The notes under the pieces: generated by a model
The model's database searches: none
What the model was told of the DNA's origin: nothing
The model's input: the letters and a program-made list of their open reading frames with translations, nothing else
From: JBEKJU01 sp050011095
GTDB taxonomy: Bacteria > Desulfobacterota > Syntrophorhabdia > Syntrophorhabdales > WCHB1-27
Length of the DNA stretch: 23,455 nt
Assembly (NCBI GenBank): GCA_050011095.1
Contig: JBEKJU010000030.1
Span: forward strand, 1-23,455
Direction: 5' to 3'
Translations under genes and position numbers: made by a program
In this document: piece by piece, positions 1 to 6,804 of the stretch
Layout: each line of letters starts with the position of its first letter
Numbering within the stretch: position 1 is the first letter of the stretch

Positions 1-139
1 CGGAAGCCTCAGTCATTGAGAGAGCGGATGATAGGTAAGTCGTAGTGACGGCAGATGGCACCTTCTGTTTGAAAAGGTTCCGAAGCTTCCACCAATTTGA
101 TTCTGCAATCTTCGGGAAAGACCTATCATTCTCCGCCAT
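1..139 (-). CDS. Partial CDS, N-terminus of a possible DUF5343-like protein (runs off left edge)
   Basis: An open frame starts at the ATG complementary to 137-139 and runs off the window after 46 codons without a stop. A strong ribosome binding site (GGAGGGG, four bases before ATG) supports the start. The peptide begins MAENDRSFPKIAESNWWKLR and continues with a Lys-rich helix, then VPSAVTTTYLSSALSMTEAS. The order 'P-KI-E-NWW-LR--FK---PS-VT--YL-S-L' reminds me of the N-terminal helical, winged-helix-like part of DUF5343-type proteins, which are common in accessory regions and have no settled function. That match is from memory and is tentative. The gene would continue leftwards outside the window. 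A TACAAT -10-like element lies about 155 bases upstream (292-297, minus strand) without a clear -35. Confidence 0.55.
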   Translation of the reverse strand, partial: MAENDRSFPKIAESNWWKLRNLFKQKVPSAVTTTYLSSALSMTEAS

Positions 140-590
140 GATCCCCTCCGGTTTGTCATATTGTCTTCAAACCCAACATCATTTTTTTCGGGTGGGAGGT
201 AGAGACGTTGTTTCATTCGTTGCGTTAGAAAACAACTTCTCCCTTGCCTTTCTCCGGGCGCCTCACACGTCCGTTTCCTCAAGCATTGCCAATTGTAACA
301 CTCGTCATCGATCCGGTCGAGCAAAATTTATCACTCCAGGAATAACATTACGAGATGTCGCCCCCCGCACCATTGCCTTTTTACTGCCGGGGAGTATCAG
401 CGAATTGGAGGCTGATTAGGGCGTGCGCTCGGGTGGACGGCCATGGGCGCGTTGTCCCGGTGTGCATTAATGTTTTCCGGCTTCTCCTTCCATGGCCGGA
501 TCGGGGGACGGCCATTGCACTATAACTTTCCCTCCTCATCAATGAAAAGCCCTTTTTCTGCAATGCACTTACCGCGCTGCACCGAGATAG
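140..590. other. Intergenic stretch with no convincing gene
   Basis: Frames of 60-124 codons exist on both strands here, but none has a good ribosome binding site, recognisable family or coherent composition. The only signals I see are the ribosome binding site and a possible -10 element of the partial leftmost gene, and a 27-codon open stretch on the minus strand (600 to 520). That stretch may be the displaced C-terminal part of the HicA toxin. Confidence 0.5.
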
Positions 591-737
591 TCACAGTGAA
601 CTGGGAAAGGTTCCTGTGGCATCAGATAGGCGCTTCTGCATTACAATGTGACTTCCTCTTCTGCGCACCTCCGCAAAACCGTGTTTCGCCAAAACGGCGC
701 ATATATCCCGGCCCGAAAGGACGCGAAGCTTACCCAA
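591..737 (-). CDS. hicA: HicA-family mRNA interferase toxin, short or frameshifted
   Basis: HicA toxins are small double-stranded-RNA-binding-fold ribonucleases that cleave mRNA when freed from HicB. The frame contains the family core GKLRVLSGRDICAVLAKHGF followed by RRRGSHIVMQKR, including the catalytic-type histidine in GSH. I place the start at a TTG (complement of 735-737) that overlaps the hicB stop by 8 bases. An upstream ATG at 797 lies deep inside hicB and is less likely. The product is only 48 residues, whereas HicA is usually 60-80. It stops after SDATGTFPSSL, where the family normally has a TVTVP strand and a GTLxxIIRQ helix. Shifting frame near 600 gives TVTISVQRGKCIAEKGLF, which loosely resembles that missing end, so the gene may be frameshifted and inactive. 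Confidence 0.6.
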   Translation of the reverse strand: MGKLRVLSGRDICAVLAKHGFAEVRRRGSHIVMQKRLSDATGTFPSSL

Positions 738-951
738 CGGCAACCTCGACCTGCGTGACAAAAACGTCGCCATGAAGCCTTTCCTTGATTTCCTCACGTG
801 ATGCCGTCTCGAAGAATAATTCTAGTGCTTCTCTGAGATTCTCACGTGCTTGCTCAACCGTATTGCCTTGACTGGCGATATCAAGTTCGGGGCACAAGGA
901 GACGTATCCGTTTCCTTCCCGTTGAATGATCGCTGTAAGTGTTTGGGTCAT
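730..951 (-). CDS. hicB: HicB-family antitoxin
   Basis: HicB proteins neutralise HicA and often repress their own operon. The 73-residue product begins MTQTLTAIIQREGNGYVSLC and has the HicB partial RNase-H-like fold signature: TAIIQREGNGYVSLCPELD, then ASQGNTVEQARENLREALEL. The start is the ATG complementary to 949-951, preceded by GGGGA at good spacing; longer upstream starts lack this site and the family N-terminus. No DNA-binding domain follows the core fold, so this is the short HicB type. hicB precedes hicA, the reverse of Escherichia coli hicAB but common elsewhere, and the two overlap by 8 bases, implying translational coupling. Confidence 0.8.
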   Translation of the reverse strand: MTQTLTAIIQREGNGYVSLCPELDIASQGNTVEQARENLREALELFFETASREEIKERLHGDVFVTQVEVAVG

Positions 952-975
952 AATTTCCCCTTTCTTTTGATTCCT

Positions 976-1004
976 ATTATTACACACCCAACCCGGCAGA
1001 TCAA
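976..1004 (-). promoter_or_regulatory. Candidate promoter of hicBA
   Basis: On the minus strand TTGATC (999-1004) is followed after 17 bases by AATAAT (976-981), placed 25 bases before the hicB start codon. The match is moderate and the assignment rests on spacing and position only. Confidence 0.4.
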
Positions 1005-1040
1005 TCGACTTCATGAACATTTCCGCGCATGCCGTTGGCC

Positions 1041-1084
1041 GACCGAACCCCGACCGATCCCCGACTGAGCCCCGACCGAACCCC
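1041..1084. repeat. Four perfect-length 11-bp tandem repeats downstream of brnA
   Basis: The units are GACCGAACCCC, GACCGATCCCC, GACTGAGCCCC and GACCGAACCCC (1041-1051, 1052-1062, 1063-1073, 1074-1084). The first and last are identical and the middle two differ by one and two bases. The tract sits between the hicBA promoter and the end of brnA. A shorter copy lies on the far side of brnTA at 1655-1676. Confidence 0.85.
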
Positions 1085-1108
1085 ATCGGACATACGCAGC
1101 GATACTTT

Positions 1109-1333
1109 TTAACCTGCCTTTTCAAGACGCTCACCTATCCATACCTTGATAATAGCCTGTCGGGGTACGCCCAAACGTTTTGCCTCCTTATCAAGCAGCC
1201 GGATCATCCAGACGGGGAAATCTACATTCACCCGTCTCTGCTCCTGTCCGGGCCTTCTTGCTTGAGACACATCGAGGTATTTTGTTATCTCCTGCCCTTC
1301 ATCGAATTTCTTGTCAAAGTCGTTAGCCCTCAT
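1109..1333 (-). CDS. brnA: BrnA-type antitoxin (CopG-like ribbon-helix-helix)
   Basis: The 74-residue product has a charged N-terminal half (MRANDFDKKFDEGQEITKYL) that would wrap the toxin. A C-terminal ribbon-helix-helix follows: RRVNVDFPVWMIRLLDKEAK, then RLGVPRQAIIKVWIGERL. This is the layout of BrnA antitoxins, which bind BrnT and repress the shared promoter. Its ATG (1331-1333) lies inside the end of brnT with an 11-base overlap, the usual toxin-first order for brnTA. The protein was assigned from motif layout and from its partner; by itself it could also be described as a generic CopG-family regulator. Confidence 0.8.
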   Translation of the reverse strand: MRANDFDKKFDEGQEITKYLDVSQARRPGQEQRRVNVDFPVWMIRLLDKEAKRLGVPRQAIIKVWIGERLEKAG

Positions 1334-1583
1334 AAAGATCGACCTCCTCTTTTCTTGACCGACGCACCGAGATTATTCTGATCCTGTCGCTCCGGTATGT
1401 GATGACACCCGACCAATGTTTTTCGAAAATCCTGCCGATCACAATGAATCTCGGTTCATCGCTTGTTCTGACCGGTATTTCTATCACATCGGGGTCATTC
1501 CAGAGGGCCTGCGCTTCGATAAAGTCAATGCCGTGTTTGGCCTTGTTCGCCCCGCTCTTCTTCGGATCGAAGTCAAATTCCAT
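1323..1583 (-). CDS. brnT: BrnT-type toxin (DUF497 family ribonuclease)
   Basis: BrnT toxins are RelE-like ribonucleases that stop translation. The 86-residue product shows family hallmarks in order: MEFDFDPKKSGANKAKHGID (the 'W/F-D--K---N--KHGI-F' start), FIEAQALWNDPDVIEIPV, EPRFIVIGRIFEKHWSGVIT, then RIRIISVRRSRKEEVDLYEG. The latter carries the 'R-ISARRA---E---Y' end. Length is typical and no key block is missing, so the toxin is probably intact. There is no Shine-Dalgarno sequence before the ATG, because a consensus promoter sits only 8 bases upstream. Translation is therefore expected from an essentially leaderless mRNA. Confidence 0.85.
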   Translation of the reverse strand: MEFDFDPKKSGANKAKHGIDFIEAQALWNDPDVIEIPVRTSDEPRFIVIGRIFEKHWSGVITYRSDRIRIISVRRSRKEEVDLYEG

Positions 1584-1591
1584 GTATATTA

Positions 1592-1619
1592 ATTATACCT
1601 TTGAGATACCAAATGTCAA
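1592..1619 (-). promoter_or_regulatory. Consensus promoter of brnTA
   Basis: On the minus strand a perfect TTGACA (1614-1619) and a perfect TATAAT (1592-1597) are separated by 16 bases. The ATG of brnT starts 8 bases after the -10 box, so the transcript should begin at or within a base or two of the start codon. Near-palindromic A/T sequence around the -10 would be a natural binding place for BrnA. Confidence 0.75.
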
Positions 1620-1648
1620 CAAGAGGGTATTCCTATCCGAACACACTA

Positions 1649-1676
1649 TTGGCTGACCGAACCCCGACCGAACATC
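1649..1676. repeat. Second copy of the brnTA-flanking repeat
   Basis: TTGGCTGACCGAACCCCGAC continuing with CGA (1649-1671) matches 1035-1057 with one mismatch over 23 bases, in the same orientation. It contains one full 11-bp unit and one decayed unit. With the tract at 1041-1084 it encloses the brnTA module and its promoter. Confidence 0.8.
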
Positions 1677-1751
1677 CGCCGCCCACCACCGAACAAAAGG
1701 AAACACGGAGAAGAGAAGGACAGGCGCTCGGGCGCATGGCTGACGGGCGGC

Positions 1752-1781
1752 TTGCAATCGGCCCGGGAAACGTCATATAAT
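1752..1781 (+). promoter_or_regulatory. Candidate promoter of the phoU-pst operon
   Basis: TTGCAA (1752-1757) and a perfect TATAAT (1776-1781) are separated by 18 bases, 28 bases before the phoU ATG. ACGTCAT, four A/T bases and TTGTACC overlap the -10; this has the spacing of a Pho box but too few matching positions to call one. Confidence 0.55.
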
Positions 1782-1809
1782 TGTACCTCGCCGAACAAGG
1801 AGGTCGTGC

Positions 1810-2493
1810 ATGATCGACGGACATATTTACAAGCTCTTCGATGAGGAACTGAGGGAGCTGAAGGAAAAGATCCTCTACGAGGGGTCGCTTGTGCAAAAAG
1901 CCGTGCGCAGCTCGATCGAGGCCTTGCAGAACAGGGACTCCGATCTCGCAAGGGCCGTTATCGAGGATGACGACCTGATCGATGCGAAGGAGGTCGAGAT
2001 AGATGAGTTCTGCCTCAAGCTCCTCGCCCTGAGACAGCCCGCGGCAAAGGACCTCCGGTTCATCACGACGGCGATAAAGATCAACTACGACCTGGAGCGG
2101 ATGGGGGATATGGCGGTCAACATATGCGAGAGGGTGCTGGAGCTTAACCTGGAACCCCGGTTGAAGCCCTATATCGATCTGCCCAAGGTGGCTGAGATGG
2201 CCCAGAAGATGCTCAGGGAATCACTCGAAGCCTTCGTGAAGGAAGACATAGAGATGGCGTTGAGGGTCGCGAGCGAGGATGAAAGCCTGGACCACCTTGC
2301 CGATCAGATATTCAGGGAACTCCTGACGTATATGTCGGAGGACCTCAGGAACATAGCGAGGGCCACCAGGCTGCTCTTCATCTCCAGATATCTCGAACGG
2401 ATGGCCGACCACGCGGTCAATACGGCCGAGTTGGTCATATTCCTCGTGGAAGGCAAGATAATCCGACACCTCAAGCATACTGAAAAAAACTAG
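1810..2493 (+). CDS. phoU: Phosphate-uptake regulator PhoU
   Basis: PhoU is a cytoplasmic metal-binding protein that connects Pst activity to phosphate signalling. The 227-residue product has the expected two three-helix-bundle repeats, each with the acidic E/DxxxD metal motifs. Repeat one includes EDDDLIDAKEVEIDEFCLKL (about residues 52-71) and KINYDLERMGDMAVNI (90-105). Repeat two ends in FISRYLERMADHAVNTAELV. Length is typical. The start is fixed by AAGGAGG seven bases before ATG. Unusually, phoU is the first gene of the operon, with pstS starting two bases after its stop; in most bacteria phoU is last. No phoR or phoB is present in the window. Confidence 0.95.
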   Translation: MIDGHIYKLFDEELRELKEKILYEGSLVQKAVRSSIEALQNRDSDLARAVIEDDDLIDAKEVEIDEFCLKLLALRQPAAKDLRFITTAIKINYDLERMGDMAVNICERVLELNLEPRLKPYIDLPKVAEMAQKMLRESLEAFVKEDIEMALRVASEDESLDHLADQIFRELLTYMSEDLRNIARATRLLFISRYLERMADHAVNTAELVIFLVEGKIIRHLKHTEKN

Positions 2494-2494
2494 T

Positions 2495-3310
2495 GTGAAG
2501 ATGTCGATCCCCGGCCTCCTGCTCCTCTCACTCATGCCCTTTCTATTCGCATGCAGCGACCGGGGCCCAGGTTCCGCCAAGAGGCAGTCCGAGGTCACGA
2601 TCGCAGGTTCCACCTCGGTTATGCCTTTCAGCGAAAAGCTCGCGCAACAGTTCCAAATCGAGTGGCCCCGGATCGCCGTCGACGTGCAGGGCGGAGGCTC
2701 CTCGGCCGGCATCCAGGCGTGCATGAACAGGACGGTCGATATAGGCATGTCGTCACGGGAATTGAAGGGGGACGAATTGGTCCTCAAGGAGATCGTCATC
2801 TGCCGCGACGGCATAGCGCTCGTCGTCCACCCCAAAAATCCCATAAAGGATATAACCCTGGAACAGGTAAGGGCCATCTACAGCGGGAAGCTCAGGAACT
2901 GGAGACAGCTCGGCTGGATAGACAGAAATATCGACACCGTGACGAGGGAAGAGGGCTCGGGCACAAGAGGAGCCTTTGAGGAACTGGTCATGGGTAAGAC
3001 CGCGATCAATGACAGCACGATGGTACAGGATTCGAACGGCTCCGTCAAGGAGGTGGTCGCGACCGATCCCTACGCGATCGGCTACCTGTCACTGGGGGTC
3101 GTGGATGCAAAGGTGAAGGCCCTGTCAGTGTCGGGCGTCGCGCCGACGGCCGGGAACATAGAGGCCGGTACGTACGGCATAGTGAGACCCTTTCTCTATC
3201 TCACGATGGGAGAGCCCAGTGATGCGGCCCATGCCTTCATCGCCTACGTGCTGTCGAAGGACGGGCAGCAGATGTTGAAGAAAGAGGGTCTGATTCCCGT
3301 CAATGAATAA
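2495..3310 (+). CDS. pstS: Phosphate-binding lipoprotein PstS
   Basis: PstS captures phosphate outside the inner membrane and delivers it to PstC/PstA. The 271-residue protein starts with a lipoprotein signal peptide ending in the lipobox LFAC, giving lipidated Cys20. Ligand-binding segments are present: AGSTSVMPF (residues 37-45), GGGSSAGIQACMNRTVDIGM (67-86) and REEGSGTRGAF (151-161), the last two carrying the Ser/Arg/Asp phosphate ligands of the family. I use the GTG at 2495, directly after the phoU stop; an ATG two codons later would make little difference. There is no strong ribosome binding site, so translation may be coupled to phoU. The end overlaps pstC by 8 bases. Confidence 0.93.
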   Translation: MKMSIPGLLLLSLMPFLFACSDRGPGSAKRQSEVTIAGSTSVMPFSEKLAQQFQIEWPRIAVDVQGGGSSAGIQACMNRTVDIGMSSRELKGDELVLKEIVICRDGIALVVHPKNPIKDITLEQVRAIYSGKLRNWRQLGWIDRNIDTVTREEGSGTRGAFEELVMGKTAINDSTMVQDSNGSVKEVVATDPYAIGYLSLGVVDAKVKALSVSGVAPTAGNIEAGTYGIVRPFLYLTMGEPSDAAHAFIAYVLSKDGQQMLKKEGLIPVNE

Positions 3311-4166
3311 AAGGCTCATCGGCAAAGATAACCTCATCAGGCTCGTGCTCGTCCTCTTCGCCCTCTCTTCGCTCCTCTTTCTCTTCACGATCTTCATCTT
3401 TATCCTGAGCGAGGGCGTGCCCCTCTTTTGCAAGGTGGGAGTGAGGAACATCACGCTGGGGACCAGATGGGCGCCGACGAAAGGCTTCTTCGGCATATTC
3501 CCCATGATCATTTCCTCTTTCATGGTCACCTTCGGCGCCCTCGTCGTGGGGGCCCCCCTCGCCCTCGGATGCGCCACGTACCTCTCTGAATACGCGGGAA
3601 AAAAGACGAAAATATTCCTGAAGCCCTCCCTTGAGCTCCTCGCCGGGATCCCGTCCGTCGTCTATGGGTTCCTCGGCGTGGTCTACATCGTACCCCTTAT
3701 CAGGGAGCATCTGGGCGGCTCGGGTTTCTCGATCCTTTCCACGTCCCTCGTCCTCGGGATCATGATCCTGCCCACGATCACGAGCATCTCCTTCGACTCC
3801 CTCATGACCGTGCCCCCGGCCTTTCGCGAGGGGTCCTTCGCCATGGGCGCGACAAAATGGCAGACGGTCTACAAGGTTGTTTTGCCCGCGGCACGATCGG
3901 GCATCCTCGCGAGCTTCATACTGGGCATGGGGCGGGCCATCGGCGAAACCATGGCCGTAATCATGGTTGCGGGCAATGCCCTCAAGATCCCGACAAGCCT
4001 TCTAGACCCCTTGAGGACCTTGACGAGCAATATCGCCCTCGAACTGGCCTACGCTACAGGCGACCACCGGAGCGCCCTCTTTTCCACGGGTGTGGTCCTC
4101 CTTATCATCATCATGAGTCTCAACCTGATCGCCAATTTCTGGGTAAAGAGAAGGGTCGGCAGATGA
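3303..4166 (+). CDS. pstC: Phosphate ABC transporter permease PstC
   Basis: One of two membrane subunits forming the phosphate channel. The 287-residue protein has about six hydrophobic segments, the first at residues 12-36. It carries the family sequence KPSLELLAGIPSVVYGFLGV and the EAA coupling loop that docks on the ATPase, EGSFAMGATKWQTVYKVVLP followed by GMGRAIGETMAVIM. The ATG at 3303 sits inside the pstS stop region and pstC's own stop overlaps the pstA start (ATGA), so the chain is translationally coupled. Length and motifs are normal. Confidence 0.93.
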   Translation: MNKRLIGKDNLIRLVLVLFALSSLLFLFTIFIFILSEGVPLFCKVGVRNITLGTRWAPTKGFFGIFPMIISSFMVTFGALVVGAPLALGCATYLSEYAGKKTKIFLKPSLELLAGIPSVVYGFLGVVYIVPLIREHLGGSGFSILSTSLVLGIMILPTITSISFDSLMTVPPAFREGSFAMGATKWQTVYKVVLPAARSGILASFILGMGRAIGETMAVIMVAGNALKIPTSLLDPLRTLTSNIALELAYATGDHRSALFSTGVVLLIIIMSLNLIANFWVKRRVGR

Positions 4167-4999
4167 GGATCAATCCCCGCTATATTGACAAGCTGATGCG
4201 CGCCGGAATCAGTTTTCAGGCCCTTTTCACCGTGGCGATCCTGGTGGCGATCATCCTCATCATATTCGTCAAGGGCTTCCCCTATGTGACCCCGGAATTC
4301 ATCTTCTCCTATCCCGAGGACATGGGCAGGCTCGGCGGCATCTTTCCCTCCATCGTCGGCACGGCGTTCCTCGGCATTCTCTCCATCGCCTTTGCCACAC
4401 CCCTAGGGATCGGCACGGCCATTTATCTCACCGAATATACGAAGGAATCGAACCTTACACGGATCATCCGCTTCGGCGTCGAATCGCTCGCCGGCATACC
4501 GTCCATTATTTACGGTCTCTTCGGGTTCATCTTCTTTGTCATAAAGCTGAGGATGGGCTGGTCCCTCCTCTCCGGCACCCTTACCGTCGCCATAATGGTC
4601 CTCCCCACGATCATCAGGACGAGCGAGGAGGCTATCAAGGCCGTGCCGAAGAACCTCAGGATGGTGAGCTTCTCTTTGGGCGCGACCAAGTGGGAGACCG
4701 TGACGCGCGTCATCATCCCGTCGGCGGCCCCCGGCATCCTCACGGGCATCATGCTGAGCATAGGCAGGGCGGTGAGCGAGACGGCAGCCGTCATCTTCAC
4801 CATGGGCAGCTCACTCAGACTGCCCACGAGCATAATGGATTCAGGCAGGACCATGGCTGTGCACTTCTACATCCTGGCACGAGAGGGCATCAGCTTGGAA
4901 AAGGCCTATGCAACGGCCCTAGTTCTGGTCTTCTCGATCCTCATCATCAACATTCTTGCATACTACTTAATGCACAGGATGATCGCGAGGTACTCCTGA
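4163..4999 (+). CDS. pstA: Phosphate ABC transporter permease PstA
   Basis: Second membrane subunit of the phosphate channel, 278 residues from the ATG at 4163. A much longer upstream extension of this frame is only the shadow of pstC. It shows about six transmembrane segments, the permease sequence VESLAGIPSIIYGLFGFIFF and the EAA loop VSFSLGATKWETVTRVIIPS followed by SIGRAVSETAAVIFTMGSS. These parallel the same positions in PstC, as expected for the heterodimeric channel. The start overlaps the pstC stop by four bases and the stop overlaps the next ATG by one base. Confidence 0.93.
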   Translation: MRINPRYIDKLMRAGISFQALFTVAILVAIILIIFVKGFPYVTPEFIFSYPEDMGRLGGIFPSIVGTAFLGILSIAFATPLGIGTAIYLTEYTKESNLTRIIRFGVESLAGIPSIIYGLFGFIFFVIKLRMGWSLLSGTLTVAIMVLPTIIRTSEEAIKAVPKNLRMVSFSLGATKWETVTRVIIPSAAPGILTGIMLSIGRAVSETAAVIFTMGSSLRLPTSIMDSGRTMAVHFYILAREGISLEKAYATALVLVFSILIINILAYYLMHRMIARYS

Positions 5000-5757
5000 T
5001 GCACCAGACGAAGATAAAGGTCAGGGGCCTCAAGGTCCGCTTCGGAAAAAAGGAGGTGCTGGCCGGCATCGACCTCGACGTCTACGCGAACCACGTGCTG
5101 GGTTTGATGGGGCCGTCGGCGAGTGGAAAATCCTCCTTTATCTCGGTAATCAACGGCATGATCAACTTCGAGGACGACGGGCACTTCGAAGGGCGTGTCG
5201 ATATCGATGGTTACGGCGCCCTTTCAGAGAAAACCGACCATGTGGCCCTCAGAAAGAAGGTGGGAACGGTCTTCGCCACCCCTATCCCCCTGCCCCGCTC
5301 CATCTTTGAAAACGTCGCCTTCGGATCGAAGCTGAAGGGGGTGAGACGAAGCTCCGAGCTTGCCGCCATCGTTGAAGAAAGCCTCAAAAAGGCGTTCCTC
5401 TGGGACGAGGTGAAATACAGGCTGTCGGAATCGGCGCTGAAGCTCTCGGGCGGCCAGCAGCAGAGGCTCTGTCTTGCCCGCACCCTCGCGCTGAAGCCCG
5501 AGATAATCCTCCTCGACGAGCCCTGTTCGGGTCTCGACCCCATATCGACGGCGAAGATCGAGGAGGCCCTCTCGGAGTTGAAGAGGGATCACACGATCGT
5601 CCTCGTGTCCAACAACACGAAGCAGATCGCGAGGGCATCGGACTTCGTCGCCTTTTTCTATATGGGAAAGCTCGTCGAGTTCGGCCCGACGGTGCGGGTC
5701 TTCACCAACCCGGAGCACAAGTTGACCGAGGATTATGTCCTGGGGAAATTCGGATGA
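4999..5757 (+). CDS. pstB: PstB-type ATPase 1 (degenerate Q- and H-loops)
   Basis: Nucleotide-binding subunit for the phosphate transporter, 252 residues from the ATG overlapping the pstA stop. Walker A GPSASGKSS (38-46), signature LSGGQ (149-153), Walker B IILLDE (169-174) and D-loop SGLD (177-180) are intact. Two switch positions are changed. The Q-loop, normally VFQKPNPFP in PstB, reads VFATPIPLP, replacing the glutamine with Ala93. The H-loop, normally VTHNMQQ, reads VSNNTKQ, replacing the histidine with Asn205. Both residues help position the attacking water and gamma-phosphate, so this subunit probably hydrolyses ATP poorly by itself. Its intact signature would serve the partner subunit's ATP site. 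The pattern fits half of a heterodimer with the next gene. Confidence 0.88.
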   Translation: MHQTKIKVRGLKVRFGKKEVLAGIDLDVYANHVLGLMGPSASGKSSFISVINGMINFEDDGHFEGRVDIDGYGALSEKTDHVALRKKVGTVFATPIPLPRSIFENVAFGSKLKGVRRSSELAAIVEESLKKAFLWDEVKYRLSESALKLSGGQQQRLCLARTLALKPEIILLDEPCSGLDPISTAKIEEALSELKRDHTIVLVSNNTKQIARASDFVAFFYMGKLVEFGPTVRVFTNPEHKLTEDYVLGKFG

Positions 5758-6524
5758 GCGAGAACGGCCCTGCCGATGCACCGACAGCACTGAGCACGAA
5801 AGGACTCAATCTCCATTACGGTCCCTTCCAGGCGCTCAAACACGTCGATTTTCAGGTTTACAAGAACTCGATCACGTCCCTCATAGGCCCTTCCGGATGC
5901 GGAAAATCGACCCTCCTGCGCTGCTTCAACAGAATGAACGACCTGGTGGACGGGATCAGGATAGACGGCCGCATCCTGATCCAGGACGCGCCGATCGAAG
6001 GACTCGATATCATCGACCTGAGGCGGCGGGTCGGGATGGTCTTCCAACGACCCAACCCCTTCCCCTTCTCGGTGTGGGAGAACATGGTTTACGGGCTGAA
6101 GGTCCACGGGATGAGAAAGAAACGATACCATGAGATCGTGGAGCGATGTCTCAGGGCGGTCAGTCTTTGGGATGACCTGAAGGACGGGTTGAGGCAGTCA
6201 GCCCTCCTCTTGTCGGAGGAAACCAAGCAGCGTCTCTGCATAGCCCGGCTCCTCACCATAGAGCCCGAGATCATCCTTCTCGACGAGCCCTGTTCCGCCC
6301 TCGACCCGATTGCCACCATGCGCGTCGAGGAGCTGATGATCGAACTGAAAAAGGACTACACGATCCTCATCGTCACCCACAACATGCAGCAGGCGGCCAG
6401 GGTGTCCGATTACACGGGCTTCATGCTCCTCGGCGAGTTGCTCGAATTCGGAATGACCGACGAGGTCTTCACGTCACCCCGGCACGAGAAGACCGAGGAG
6501 TATATTACCGGCAGGTTCGGGTAA
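5754..6524 (+). CDS. pstB: PstB-type ATPase 2 (degenerate signature motif)
   Basis: Second PstB paralogue, 256 residues, overlapping the first by four bases. Walker A GPSGCGKST (45-53), Q-loop VFQRPNPFP with Gln98, Walker B IILLDE (173-178) and H-loop VTHNMQQAARVSD with His209 are canonical for PstB. The ABC signature, however, is LSEET (153-157) instead of LSGGQ, losing both glycines and the glutamine. Its changes are exactly complementary to those of the neighbouring ATPase. In a head-to-tail dimer, this subunit's Walker/Q/H set would meet the partner's good signature (a consensus site), while the other site would be fully degenerate. The start at 5754 lacks its own strong ribosome binding site and is presumably coupled. 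Confidence 0.88.
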   Translation: MSENGPADAPTALSTKGLNLHYGPFQALKHVDFQVYKNSITSLIGPSGCGKSTLLRCFNRMNDLVDGIRIDGRILIQDAPIEGLDIIDLRRRVGMVFQRPNPFPFSVWENMVYGLKVHGMRKKRYHEIVERCLRAVSLWDDLKDGLRQSALLLSEETKQRLCIARLLTIEPEIILLDEPCSALDPIATMRVEELMIELKKDYTILIVTHNMQQAARVSDYTGFMLLGELLEFGMTDEVFTSPRHEKTEEYITGRFG

Positions 6525-6529
6525 GGGAA

Positions 6530-6556
6530 AGAAGGCAAAACGCTTCCGCCTTTTCT
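6530..6556 (+). terminator. Weak candidate terminator after the pst operon
   Basis: AGAAGGC (6530-6536) can pair with GCCTTTT (6548-6554) across an 11-base loop, partly using its own T-run and one G-U pair. It lies just after the pstB2 stop. The stem is short, so termination here may be inefficient. Confidence 0.3.
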
Positions 6557-6804
6557 GTGCGCCTTTTCTTGTAAAACCCTTTTCAAGAGAGTATTGTAAT
6601 ACTGATTGGCAACCAGGGGGAGACCTACCGATCCGCTCCGGACCGCCTCCGCTGGTTTGCTGTCGTGATGCCGTGTTCGCCATAAGGTGCCGTGCGCCGG
6701 CGGGCGATAAGGCGCCATGATTGCGAGCCGGGACAAGAAAGCAACATCCGGGCAGGGCCGGATAGCCCGCCTGGATAATAAGGTAAAAGACAGGGAGGCT
6801 ACAG

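Noticed and set aside
45..419. Plus-strand frame of 124 codons at the left edge
   Set aside because: No ribosome binding site or family; it runs antisense to the better-supported partial gene at 1-139.
1770..1788. Pho box before phoU
   Set aside because: Only the first half-site resembles CTGTCAT (5 of 7) and the second is poor; it also overlaps the -10 rather than the -35.
3857..4162. N-terminal extension of pstA
   Set aside because: It overlaps pstC out of frame with a shadow-like composition; the ATG at 4163 gives the normal PstA start with ATGA overlap.
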